A stretch of 64,000 bases of DNA from Mytilisepta virgata (Eukaryota > Mollusca > Bivalvia > Mytilida > Mytilidae), in NCBI GenBank assembly GCA_028015205.1, contig CM051521.1, forward strand, positions 96,882,513 through 96,946,512, written 5' to 3'. Below are positions 1 through 11,900 of this stretch, piece after piece; within the stretch, counting starts at the first letter, position 1, and each line of letters begins with the position of its first letter. The position numbers were made by a program, and so were the translations under genes. Under the pieces are notes generated by a model that searched no databases, was not told the origin of the DNA, and saw only the letters and a program-made list of their open reading frames with translations.

Positions 1-818
1 ATTTCAATAAAAATAACTTCAAGTAGCAATAAAATATAAATAAACAACATCCTGATTAAAAATGCTAAACTTGAACATATGTGAAAATCTGGGGAAAATT
101 GATTTCCAAGGGCAATAACTCTAATATAGGTTGTCTGATTGACCTGAAAATTGGCACAGTGATAGATCTTAATTAACTGAACAACTTTTATTCTTACATT
201 GATTATTTATCTCCTTTCACAATAATTGCACAAAAAGGGAAAATCTGCAAACAAAATTGACATTTTCAAGGGCAATAACTCTAACATGGTATGTCTGATT
301 GACCTGAAATTTTGAACATTCATAGATCTTTATTAACTGAGCAACTTTTATTCTTACATTGATTATCTATCTCTTCTCATTTTCATAATAATAGCCTTGA
401 AAAACGAAATATTGCCAAATTTGACATTTAAAGGGCAACAACTCCTACATCAGTTGTAAGATCGTAACAAAAATTTGCACACTGGTAGATCTCATCGTGC
501 TGAACATTTTGACCCTATGTCAAAATTTTGATATCTGCTTTCGTTTTCAAGTTATTTGCAGAAAACTACTGATGGACCCCTATGTTCTATTTATAGTAAC
601 GACAGCCATGTTTTTCGACATTTCAAAAATTTTAAACGATAGAAATTTTCCAGATGCCCTAAAGAACAATTCTGCAAAGTTAGGTTGAAGTCAGTCCAGT
701 AGTTTAGGACGAGTTAACGTTTGAAAAAGTTTACAGACGACGACGACGACGACAGACGACGACGACGACGGACGCCAAGTGATGGCAATAGCTCACATGG
801 CCTATGGCCAGGTGAGCT
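1..818 (+). repeat. Hairpin-ended dispersed element (family H), copy 1, 5' end cut by window edge
   Basis: This copy contains diverged tandem subunits of about 146-150 bp, in which the phrase GGGCAATAACTC recurs near 101, 271 and 432. A GACGAC-rich block follows at 734-772. It ends in a terminal hairpin: AGCTCACATGGCC at 790-802, loop TAT, and GGCCAGGTGAGCT at 806-818. The same end appears at 2415-2441 and, reversed, at 31833-31861 and 57404. No coding capacity is seen, so the element is non-autonomous. The family name H is mine. Confidence 0.75.
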
Positions 819-1035
819 AAAAATAAAAATGCAAAATAAATGACATAAAAATGTAATGCAACATGGTTTTATCACACTTATTTTAAAATATTAGGCTGTT
901 CAACTGTTTAACTATGACTTCCATAATAAGAGTACATTCTTTAATGTCCCACCAATAAATCTCTAACTTTATATTAGAAGTGGGAATACAATCTTCTTGG
1001 CCAGAAATTTCTTAAGTTACATCTAGACATCCTTT

Positions 1036-1152
1036 TTAGAAAAAGAAATCTGTGGGAACATTCACAAACATGCCTTGCATAAAATCATAAGTATTTGGCA
1101 AACAGGAAGTGGATGTATTATGGATCCAAAATGGATCATACAATGCAGCGTG
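1036..1152 (-). CDS. Candidate terminal coding exon (exon 15) of the CARF-MULE-SWIM gene
   Basis: On the minus strand a TTCCAG acceptor ends at 1153. It is followed by 38 open codons, beginning HAALYDPFW, and a TAA at 1036-1038. The frame is phase 0, which matches the phase-0 donor of the preceding exon at 2558. Together these would give a protein of 959 residues. An open run of this length after an AG can occur by chance, and the true 3' end may instead lie beyond position 1. I therefore treat it as plausible only. Confidence 0.35.
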   Translation of the reverse strand, partial: HAALYDPFWIHNTSTSCLPNTYDFMQGMFVNVPTDFFF

Positions 1153-1198
1153 CTGGAATGAAATTTGTTTTTCTAATGACTAATAGGATTTAATATTA

Positions 1199-2447
1199 AC
1201 AAGAGGCTCCCAGGAGCCTGAATCGCTCACCTGACTTATGTGCCTGAAGTATAGGCTATTAGGCAAAATCTATTTGACATTGAAAGGGTCATAAGTTTAA
1301 TAAGGGTGTCATTTGACAATATGGTTTAACTTAATGTAGTAATGATTGTGCAGAGTAATATTTTAGCAATTGAAACCTTTTAATTATTTTCTTCTTTCAA
1401 CATTCTAAGAGGAATAACCCCTAGAATGAACAGTATTACAATGTTGACCTTATTACATATTTTGCAGATCATGATGTGCTTAACAATATGCAATTTATAT
1501 TTCTTAAATATCTCATATAGATTTTAAGATACTGAGCTTAATACATTTTTGTAAGTGCAAAATTCATAAAAATCAAAATAAAAGGGCAATTACTCTTTCA
1601 TGGGTTGTTGAATCTTCTTTAAAATTTCAGGGCAGGAAGATCTTGAGGTGCTGATCAATTATGTCCTGTATCAGAATTTAAAAATCTGTCACCCTTTTTG
1701 AGTTATAAGCAAAAAACTGCAATTTACCCCTATGTTCTACTTTTAGCCACAGCTGCCATGTTTTACAACCAATCAAAAATCCCCACATCAGTTCTAAACA
1801 CCTAATGCTAATAAATAACCATACCAAGTTTGGTTTCAATTAGACTAATGGTGTCAGAGGAGTTAAAGTTTTTAATGTAATCAGGAAATGCTGTGAAAAT
1901 TGTCAATTTTGACGTTCTAAGGGGAATAACCCCTAAAACGAAAGGTCCTACAACGTTGACCCTATTACATATTTTGTAGATCATGATGTGCTTAACAATA
2001 TGCAATTTAAACTTCTCATATATCTTATATAGTTTTTAAGATATTGAGCTTAATAGGTGCAAAATTTGCAAAAAATCAACAAAAAGGGCAATAACTCCTA
2101 CATGGGTTGTTGGATCTTCTTCAAATTTTCAGGGCTGGTAGATCTTGAGGTGATGATCACTTTTGTTCTCTATCAGAATTTAAAAATCTGTCACCATTTT
2201 TGAGTTATTTGCAAAAAACTGCAGTTTACCCCTATGTTCTATTTTTAGCCATGGCGGCCATGTTTTACGACGAATCAAAAATCCCCACATCAGTTCTAAG
2301 CACCGAATGCTAATGAACAACCATACCAAGTTTGGATGCAATTGGACTTATGGTGTCAGAGGAGTTAACGTTTTAAAAAGTTTACGGACGACGGACGACA
2401 AGTGATGACAATACCTCACATGACCCTTTGGGTCAGGTGAGCTAAAA
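1199..2447 (+). repeat. Hairpin-ended dispersed element (family H), copy 2, full length
   Basis: The left end, after ACA, is a hairpin: AGGCTCC at 1204-1210, loop CA, and GGAGCCT at 1213-1219. GAATCGCTCACCTG follows. The right end is a second hairpin, CTCACATGACCC at 2415-2426, loop TTT, and GGGTCAGGTGAG at 2430-2441, then CTAAAA. The interior is a diverged direct duplication: about 1400-1760 resembles about 1910-2270, including the phrase GATCATGATGTGCTTAAC. A short GACGGACGAC block precedes the right hairpin. It lies in intron 14 of the host gene. Confidence 0.8.
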
Positions 2448-2557
2448 AAAAACAACATGTAATTCTAGTGAATAAATTATCTCTTGGTTCTTAATTGTAA
2501 TTGCAAATTAAAGTTTTTTTTTCTTTTAGTAATTAAAATTTTTAGGCCAATCGTTAC

Positions 2558-4676
2558 CTCATCAGGAAGTTCAGTGTCCAAATCATTGAAGCTCTGCTGA
2601 TTTATTCTGTATCCAATAACATCAAATACTAAATTTTCATTGTTTACTGTAAATAAATGGGTTTTAAGGACATCATTTTACATTAAAACCTTTATATAAT
2701 CAATATTTTATCATGCAAAAATGACAAATACCATTTCTATGAATTAGTATTTCAAATAGTATGGTGCACACTACACAATGGCATCATGTGAAAAGGATCT
2801 TTCAATTTTTCAATAAAATTAGAGGCTTCAAGAAACCCGAATGGCCTACCTTGTCTTCAATGATACTTTTGATATAAAACCTTTTTATATCTAAAAGTCC
2901 TTAACATCTTTTACAGCTATTATAGAGCTAAAAAAGAGGTGTGACATCCACATCACTATATAAGAAATTAAAAATTTAGATATTGAGCTGCTTTAAAAAA
3001 AACAAGAAAATGTGTCAAACAGACACGGTGCCCCGCCTTTATATTTATCAAAACAGCTAGGTAATCTATCAATTACGAAGCTCACCTCATTACACATTAT
3101 TGTCACTAAGCAGAAATTGACTTTAACTTTTAAAAATTTTAAGTGCTCATTCATGCAGAAAAAGGTCACCGCCAGCATCTGAACCATGTATCTTGCTAAG
3201 CATCCCTAGATGCACCTACCATACCACTTTGGTCAATGTGGTACTTGCCTGTTAGCAACAATGGACTTTAACCATTCTTCTGTAAGTGGTCATTCATGCA
3301 GAAAATATAGGTCACAGCCAGCATCTGAAGCATGCATTGTGCTTAGCATCACTAGGTGCACATACCATACCAATATAGTTGATGTGGCACTTGTCAGTAA
3401 GTGGGAATGGACTTTAACCATTCTTCTGTAAGTGGTCATTTATGCAGAAATATAGGTCACATCCAGCATCTGAGGCATGCATTGTGCTAAGCATCACTAG
3501 GCACACCTACCATACCAATATGATTGATGTGGCAATTGTCAGTAAGCAGGAATTGGGAATTTGGGAATTTGGGACGGGAGGACGAACGGACAGACGGAAG
3601 GACAAACAGACGGACGGACCCGAACACATGATATTCTATCACTGATAGTCATTTCAATTCAATTTTGATAAGTCACAATATTCATTATTTCAAATATACC
3701 TGAACTTTCAAAATGATGCACCTGCTCAACAGGATCAGCTATCCTAACTTTTTTACTTGTAGACCCTGTAATATATATTTTTGCTATTAGCAAACACATT
3801 TTATTTAAACAAAGCAAGTTAATAATTGATCTAAGAAACCAATATTGTACAACCTACTTCAATTTATTGAAGCAGATAAAAATAATTATTTTTACACTTA
3901 TTCTTTTTAAGGTAAAATAAAAATTCTTGATGATGGATTAGGCTTCTTTTTTATCCTTTTTGGGTACAAGTTCTTTTCATTCAAAACTTTTGGTAGTTTC
4001 TATTAAAATGCTGCTAATGAAATATTACTCTTTGACATATGCATATACAGAATAACCAAATGAAATTTTGATATTTTGTATCTTTGAATTTTAAAGGGAA
4101 AAAAGTGAATGTAAACCTTTGCATTCAATATTCTTAGGTGATTTGATGAAGAGTTATGTGATTTCTCATACTGCAATTTTTATTGTCATGGACCTGTAAC
4201 AAAACTCTAAATTTATAAGTATATTACCTTTCTTTTGCCTTTTTGTATAAGTATGTGTATCTCTTAGGCAACTCTTTCTTTTTTTTCCTAAAAATGACCA
4301 ATTTGACTAAATACATTAGATATATATATAATGCATGTGTATAAATATAATTTTATTTTACCAATCACTAATGATCAAGAAAAGACTGCCTGCATTTCAA
4401 ATTTCAAATTTCCTGTTTTTATTCCATATTGTGTTTATGTCAGTGTGTTGCTGACTTGTTAGTTATTAAGTTTTGCATTGATCATATTTTTATTTTTAAA
4501 TAACTTTTTAAAACCTCATTTAAATCAATATTGATTTCTCTATGAATAGTTAAAGATCAGTAAGAATGAATAAAGGCCTTCTTAAAGTTCTTATTACATA
4601 CCTTGTGTGCCTTTGCTTGTTTGACCTGAATCTAAATCGTCTTTTGCTGAGCTGCTGTTGCCACCTAGATCATCAA
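2558..4676 (-). CDS. Exons 12-14 of the CARF-MULE-SWIM gene (alternative or main 3' end)
   Basis: There are three short minus-strand exons: 4602-4676 (75 bp), 3700-3765 (66 bp) and 2558-2646 (89 bp). Each has a canonical AG acceptor and a GT donor (GTATGT, GTATAT, GTAACG), and all phases agree (1-1, 1-1, 1-0). They join in frame to a phase-1 donor inside exon 11 (CAAG|GTATTT, exon end 5052). The encoded tail is acidic and serine-rich (about 870-890: TSKKVRIADPVEQVHHF) and ends with FNDLDTELPDE. That end loosely recalls the start of Ulp1/SENP protease domains (L..DE.I). If so, the catalytic part would lie outside the window. Without this splice, translation stops at 4954. Confidence 0.6.
2819..3655 (+). 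repeat. Dispersed element with about 145-bp tandem subunits and a GACGGAC tail
   Basis: It starts AGAGGCTTCAAGAAACCCGAAT, which resembles the left end of family H but is diverged. At about 3110-3570 it holds roughly three tandem copies of a 145-bp unit; GCATTGTGCT, AGCATC and GTGGTCATTCATGCAG recur. It ends in a block of GGACGAACGGACAGACGG type at 3578-3620. The two short forward ORFs here (3210-3645) are artefacts of the tandem unit. It lies in intron 13 of the host gene. Confidence 0.65.
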
Positions 4677-4953
4677 CTGAAACCAAAATTTTACAAAAGC
4701 CTACAAAGACCTTCAATATACATATATTGTACTAGACTTTCACAGACTGAGAAAACAAAATTAACCAAACAGCATTAACCATGCCAGCACCTTTAATGAC
4801 ATTTTATACACTTCATAAGTACAATTTTTCTGTACCATCAGTTGTCAAATAAAAAAAATAATAAATAAAAAAAAACACAAAAAAAAACAAAGAACCCAAC
4901 CTCATATCATTACTGTATATAAGGTACTTAATTGGAGTTAAATTTGATAAGTA

Positions 4954-5917
4954 TTAAGGTGACCACATGAACAAGGTAAGTTTATTTGAATTTTTCAGTG
5001 TTCTACCAATTTTTCTCAGGTGTAATTTAGAAAACTCCATAACAAAAATACCTTGAATTTCAACTGTTGGTTCCTCCATGCCAAATGTCCCTTCTATTTC
5101 AACATTGGAGTTTCTTGTCTTTTTGGTTGCAGCTTTAATGATGTTTTTGAATTTCTTTCTTCTCACAGGCAACTTGCGAGTTGGTTTTGAAGGCTGCTTT
5201 TTTCTTGGGAGAGGTTGGTTACTGCAGTTTAGAGGCAGATTATCTTCTGCGGGAACTAAACTGCTGCTTTTTGTATAAAGGGCTTCAAGGTCTTCAAGGA
5301 CAGAGTTGAAGGACTCTTCATCATTGATGTTATACAGAGTGCTTTGAATGTCCTTCAAAACATTTGAGCACCTAACAAGCAGTCTGCCTAAATTCTCAGG
5401 TCGCTCTTCATTCCTTTCTTGGCCTTCTACGTCTTCCAAGACTATGTGCTCAGCAACAAAAGGATGTTCATTGCTGCTGTCATCAGTAGCTTCATTTGAT
5501 GTTGGTGTTGATGCAGCATAAGATACATCAGAGACAATTGGATCCAAAGCAAAATGTGGACAATCTCTGAAGTTTGCTGGTAAACTATCCCATGTCCAGT
5601 TAGGGACGGACATGAAAACAGCAAGCATGTGTTTGCATGGCAAATGATTTTTTCCCCAATCTATGCACTCGCAGCTAGGTCCATTTTCGTCTAGGGATAC
5701 AATATAGTTGGCATCTGAGTCTACACTTTGAACAGAATAAGTCTGCTCACGGTTTTCCACGGCAGTGATGTGATCACTGGGAACTAATGATGCATTGGGT
5801 GGTAATCTCATTAAGCAGTGATCAACAAACATCTTTGGCCGGTTCTTTAGGAAGCAAGGAACATCAGAGCGGTAGCTTCTGCACAAATCCAAGCTCTTCA
5901 CATTGTATGTTATGTAG
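4954..5917 (-). CDS. Exon 11: SWIM zinc finger and basic C-terminal region
   Basis: The acceptor TTTTAG lies just above 5917, and the exon enters in phase 2 relative to exon 10. The SWIM motif CxCx9CxH sits in the exon's first third (minus strand, about 5646-5690). An acidic, serine-rich stretch follows, then a lysine- and arginine-rich stretch (PRKKQPSKPTRKLPVRRKK, near 5130-5220) that would suit nuclear localisation. The frame reads on to TGA at 4954. A strong internal donor at 5052/5051 offers a spliced alternative that joins exons 12-14. Confidence 0.8.
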
Positions 5918-8900
5918 CTAAAATAAACAAATGGAACTTCTTAATAACAATTAAAGCAAACGATTTTATCAAATCTATAAGTCTTTTTGGACTTCTAATG
6001 ACAGAATATAGGTTTAAGTGTGCATCAAGGATTTGGGATGTGTCCATTTGTCCTTTTTTTATTTTATTGTTCTTGTTCACAAATTAATCAAAAGTTATAT
6101 AATAATTGTAATGATTGTTTATAGTGTTTCTATCAACAATAAATTAATGTACTATCTTTCAAGTCATTAATATGATTTCACTTACTTATCATAACTCTCT
6201 TGGAGAAACCTTGTGAGGAGAACTGACACCATGGTAGATAGTGTTCCATCACCAAAATGGGCCAAATAGTTCCTTTTGAAGTCTTGGTGCTTCCTTTCCA
6301 AACCATTGGTAGTAGTCAACCTAACATTAACCAGATATTTTCTAAAGGCATAAACCCATCTCTGAAATCAGAATTATTAGTACATAATTATTGTTTTACT
6401 TTGCATCCTACATGTATCACAATAACATACAATGTATAATGAAAGACACATACAGACCAGAATTAGACAAAAAGAGTAAAGACACTTAGTTCCTTCTGTA
6501 TTTTGCTGAACAAACAAATATCCAATCCAAAAACTATCAGGTGTTCAGTAGAAAAATAGCTAAACACTCTGCTGGTTTTCAGTGAGGACATTTAATTCTT
6601 AAAAAAACATGAAGTACATATAGCAAGACATTATACAACACGACAATATAAAAATGGTATTATACAACACACTAAAATACTTAAAACACACACTAAACTA
6701 ACACAACAGAAAAATTACCAAGAAGCTTTACCTGTGTGTACTACAAAATAATAAAACAATTTTGAATTCGAAAATATAAACAATAAAAATTATGAAGTTT
6801 TGATTGTTCTCGGTGCATGTGCAAATATATCTTTACATATGTCTTATTGCTACTCACATGATAATTAGGTATCCATTTCTTTCCTAGCCATGATTGTAAT
6901 TTGGCATTGTTCTTCCACAAATCACTTTCTTGGAGTTCCTGTAGATGGTTAAGGTAGTGTTCCTCCGATGAAGAGTTAGCAATTTTTCTCAACCTTAAAT
7001 ACAAAATATGCAAGGCTAAGAATATAAAATCCACCGGCACTTATATTTTAGTTTTAATATTAGTCCATTCACTATATCATTACACAGTAAATGAATGAAT
7101 CAAGATCTGATTAGTTAATTCAGTTGTTAATGTTTTTATGCAGAAACTATTTGTTCACTGTGAGAAACAAAATAATAATTGTAATTATTGTTTTTTAGTT
7201 ATTGTTTGCTAAATGCCCTCTAGGCACTACAGGACAGTATAGATCTATACCACATTTGTATTTGGGAAAACAATACTCCATACTTACATGGTAAGAACTT
7301 CACTCTTATGGTCTGATAAACCATTCTTCAACTCCCTTAACCATCTATCCCAAGCTTGTTCTCTATGAAACAAACATAGGTATACTGAACAACCTACAAA
7401 AAGAAATAAAAACACAATTTATTTTTCAGAAAAAAGCACTAGAGCTGATAGGAGCATGAATTTCTCATTTGGTCTTTATATATCAACAGCCTTAATTTAT
7501 CTGAAATAGTTACAACTTTATAAAGGCAGAATAAAATTAAAATACTATTTACACCCCAAAAAAGCCTATATAAAGGTGATTTAACTTTTATTGCCTTTCA
7601 GCTATTCATTACAATTTCCCTAGGACAAAAACATACAAACACTAATTTGGACCCGTAAGGGCCATTAATTTTTAAATGATTTAACTTCAATTCAATAGAG
7701 ATTTTAATGGAGATAAAGGTTAATTCCTATTTAAATAGCCTACCACTTTTTGTAGTGATATTAATAATTGGTTAACATGTTTTACAAATCTCACATATAG
7801 AAACATGTAACTTACAGTATTAAACATTTTATTATAAACATGTTGGATTTCTAATAGAAAAATCAACTGAGAAGTACAAAATAAAGCAATAATATATATT
7901 ATTATAATTATTAAATAATTATATTATTACAGTGAAGTTGATGGATGTAAATATGTGCGAGTCAGAAAAAATTCAAAGCTGAAAAAAGGTAGTGCAATTG
8001 TGTTTATATGATAAAGCATTGTGTATAAAAAGCTAACACCATCTAAAAACAACCACCCTTTAAACTTACCATCCAAATGATTACTGTAATAAAAATGTAA
8101 CAAAAGTAAAAAATACACAATAATGAGTTTTGTGATAAACTGAACAATCTACATATAGTATGTACATACAGTCATGACAGTATCCTGAAAGAACCTTCAG
8201 CCAAATAAAATATCCATTTCAACTATTATTTTTCTTTTTGATATAGAGTAGCTTTTATTGATTGATTGATTGTTGTTTGCTTAATGTCCCGTCGGCGATG
8301 AGTATGTTTTTATGATTTAAATTAGATGTAATATAATGTAAAAGTCAAGTGTTTCAGTGTTTGACCTTTTTTTTAAAGCAAGCAAGTAAATCTATGGACG
8401 AACGAACTTTGAAATAGGTTTTCCTTTTAAAATTGTGCATTTGAGTATTTCAACAAGAAGGATGGTTTAATACAAACTTGGGCATGCTACAACATGTACT
8501 CTTAAATATAATCACCTTCAAATGTTTGCTCCACAGCAGATATCTCCCTTTCATCAAAGTCAGTCATGAAATATTGTGGATGCCAATCTGGGTTCCAGCC
8601 CTTTAGTACCTCAAGACCTTCTCTGATGGAGTCCTTTGATTCATTGGCAGATATAAATGAGGCAACTATAATGTAGCCCACATTAGTCTGCACACATACA
8701 AAAAACAATGGCAAGTCGTACTTGCTTGTGTTGTATGTAGCATCAAGTAGACATAACTCCTTTCCATATAGTGAAAGAAGCCTTCTTTGCCATTCAGACT
8801 GATGAACAAATAAAAACCCTTGGTGACATGGTACTTCATCATCAGAATCATCATTTTCTGACATGTCATTTTGATCTCTACAACAAGTAAAATTCTTTTG

Positions 8901-11900
8901 AAACAAAAAAACATGTCAGGCTTGGTACTAATAGACATAGTGAACAACTGACAGATATAATGCACATGCACACATGGAACAATATTCTGTAAAAATATCA
9001 ATACTTCAGAACACATTTTAATATTTAGTTGGAAGACCCTAATCCTGATTTTTTCGAAATTCATTATCTTAATTTATTATTTTTATTAAATGTGTTTCTA
9101 TTTATATAATCTACTTTTTCAAATAAACATGTCCAAAAGACTGTTTGTAAGATGTTTCAGGGTGATTCAATATGTTGAATGGGACAAGATATAACACTCA
9201 CAAGAATGTAATGGAATGATGACTAAATTATCGCATGATTGGCATCGAATATAAAGGCAGTACAGTCAATGTGAATTTCACCATAAAAAGGTCAACAATA
9301 TGAACCAAAATGTTTTGAATCTTTGAGAAATTTGATTAAACAGATTTTTAAAGAAATTCATAATGAACACACTGTATTATTTAAAAAACAAGAAAATCAT
9401 AATTTATCAAAGCATATCAAAACCACTTTTCCAGACATTTTTTTTACATTTTGATCTATTATAAGTTTTAGATTTTTTTCACCTAATGAAAATAAATGTT
9501 AAAAATAACATACATTGTTCTTATAAAGAATGATTCTGTTGGTCTTTCTGCTTTCATAGCATCAACCATACATTTAAGGTTTTGCTGATCACCAGCTGAA
9601 AATCTACAATAAAAAGGGATAGTTCAAACATTCTACTTTATACAAAAATTTAAAGAATAAGAGTTCTTTTATGTCATTTAATAAAATAACATATGTTGTA
9701 AATCTTATTTAAAATCAAATTGTTTTTAATACTAGTACATGCATGATTGATCATTTGAAGCACACATTTTGGAATGGCAGTCATTATTTTTTTTTAAGAT
9801 GATTCTCAAAATCATTGTAATAAAGGTTACAATGACATTCTACAAGTATTTAGAAAACTTAGTTCTTTGTGCAATTAAATGATGCAATTATAACCCATAT
9901 TTTGATGTATAATCTTGGTATAAACAAATATTTTTCTGAAAAATATCTGATAATTTTTGTCCTTTTTGTTTCAGTACATGAATTGGTGCTCTAGTGAGTG
10001 TTTTTTTTTACCTAGATTTTCTCAAAGTTGTGGCAATTTGGTTTCTGATGTTTTTATCGACAGGAAAGTATCTCCTGTTAAACCTGGACACAACCACCCC
10101 TGGAAACAATTCCTTCGTGACATAGGTATGAAGGAAAAGCTTAACATCAGACACCTTCCTCACACCAAGCAATGCCAATTCTGTAATTTTCTGGCGTATT
10201 TTTTCTGCTGTTGGCTGGTTATAACCTGAAAACTACAACAAAAACATATTGTGAACCTTTTTATTTACGTCAGTAATCTTTTCTTAAGACAAGATTTTTT
10301 TTATTGAAAAATATATTAGACACACCTCCAAGATCTTTGCTGCATTTTTTAATTTCTAAAATGGGTTGTTGTAATGTCTAATGTATGTGAATAAAAATAA
10401 TGACTGGAACATGTATTTCAAATTAGATGTTTTGATGCAATAAAAATACAGCACATTATTTTATTGGATAAACATATGAAAGTTTTCTTGTATTAAAATA
10501 AAATTATGTTTAAGTTCTAACTGAAATGTTATAATGAAGTGGGAATTTTAAAATATAAATCATAATTGAATTATAATTAAAAAAAAACACCAACTGGGCC
10601 TGATAAATGAAACTGGTGGCTATCTGGATCAGGAAAAAAAAGGTAAAAACGAGCTTCCTTCTCCGCTGTACCACTAGCTAATGCAGTTCTAATGGCTTTG
10701 GACAGCTGTTTCTTTTTCCAAATGGACAAGTTTCCATCAACCTAATACAAATAAACATAAAACATATTATATTACAGATACAAGTGACTGTAAAGTGTTA
10801 TAGGCCATCTACCAACACTCAGTGATGTGTTATTGAACTTGTATAGTGACTTAGAGGGAGTTGTAGTGTACCTACCTACAGTCAGTGATGAGTCATAGAA
10901 CTTGTTTAGCGACTTAGAGAGAACTGTAGTGTACCTACCTACAGTCAGTGATGAATTATAGAACTTGTATAGTGAATTAAGAGAGTTGTGTTGTACCTAC
11001 CTATAGTCAATGATGGGTTAAAGAACTTGTAAAGTGACTTAGAGAGAACTGTAGTGTACCTACCTAAAGTAAGTGATGAGTTATAGAACTTGTATAGTGG
11101 CCTAAGAGAGTTGGTTAAAGAACTTGTAAAGTGACTTAGAGAGAACTGTAGTGTACCTACCTACAGTCAGTGATGAGTTATAGAACATGTATAGTGACTT
11201 AGAGAGAACTGTAGTGTACCTACCTACAGTCAGTGATGAGTCATAGAACTTGTATAGTGACTTAAGAGAGTTGTTTTGTACCAACCTACAGTCAGTGATG
11301 GGTTAAAGAACTTGTAAAGTGACTTAAGAGAGTTGTAGTGTACCTACCTACAGTCAGTGATGTGTTATAGAACATGTATAGTGACTTAGAGAGAACTGTA
11401 GTGTACCTACCTAAAGTAAGTGATGGGTTATAGAACTTGTATAGTGACCTAAGAGAGAGTTGTAGTGTACCTACCTACAGTCAGTGATGAGTTATAGAAC
11501 ATGTATAGTGACTTAGAGAGAACTGTAGTGTACCTACCTAAAGTAAGTCATGAGTTATAGAACTTGTATAGTGGCCTAAGAGAGGGTTGAAGTGTACCTA
11601 CCTACAGTCAGTGATTTGTTATTGAACTTGTATAGTGACTTAGAGGGAGTTGTAGTGTACCTACCTACAGTCAGTGATGTGTTATAGAACTTTTATAGTG
11701 ACTTAGAGAGAACTGTAGTGTGCCTACCTACAGTCAGTGATGTGTGATAGAACTTGTATAGTGACCTAAGAGAGAGTTGTAGTGTACCTACCTACAGTTA
11801 GTGATGAGTCATAGAACTTGTATAGTGACTTAGAGAGAACTGTAGTGTACCTACCTAAAGTAAGTGATGGGTTATAGAACTTGTATAGTGACCTAAGAGA

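Noticed and set aside
1..2447. Helitron assignment for family H
   Set aside because: The terminal hairpins are suggestive, but the 5' TC start and a hairpin placed about 10 bp before a CTRR end are not met. I left it unclassified.
8666..9064. 132-codon minus ORF overlapping the transposase exon
   Set aside because: A shadow of exon 7 in another frame; the spliced frame with the DDE residues is clearly the real one.
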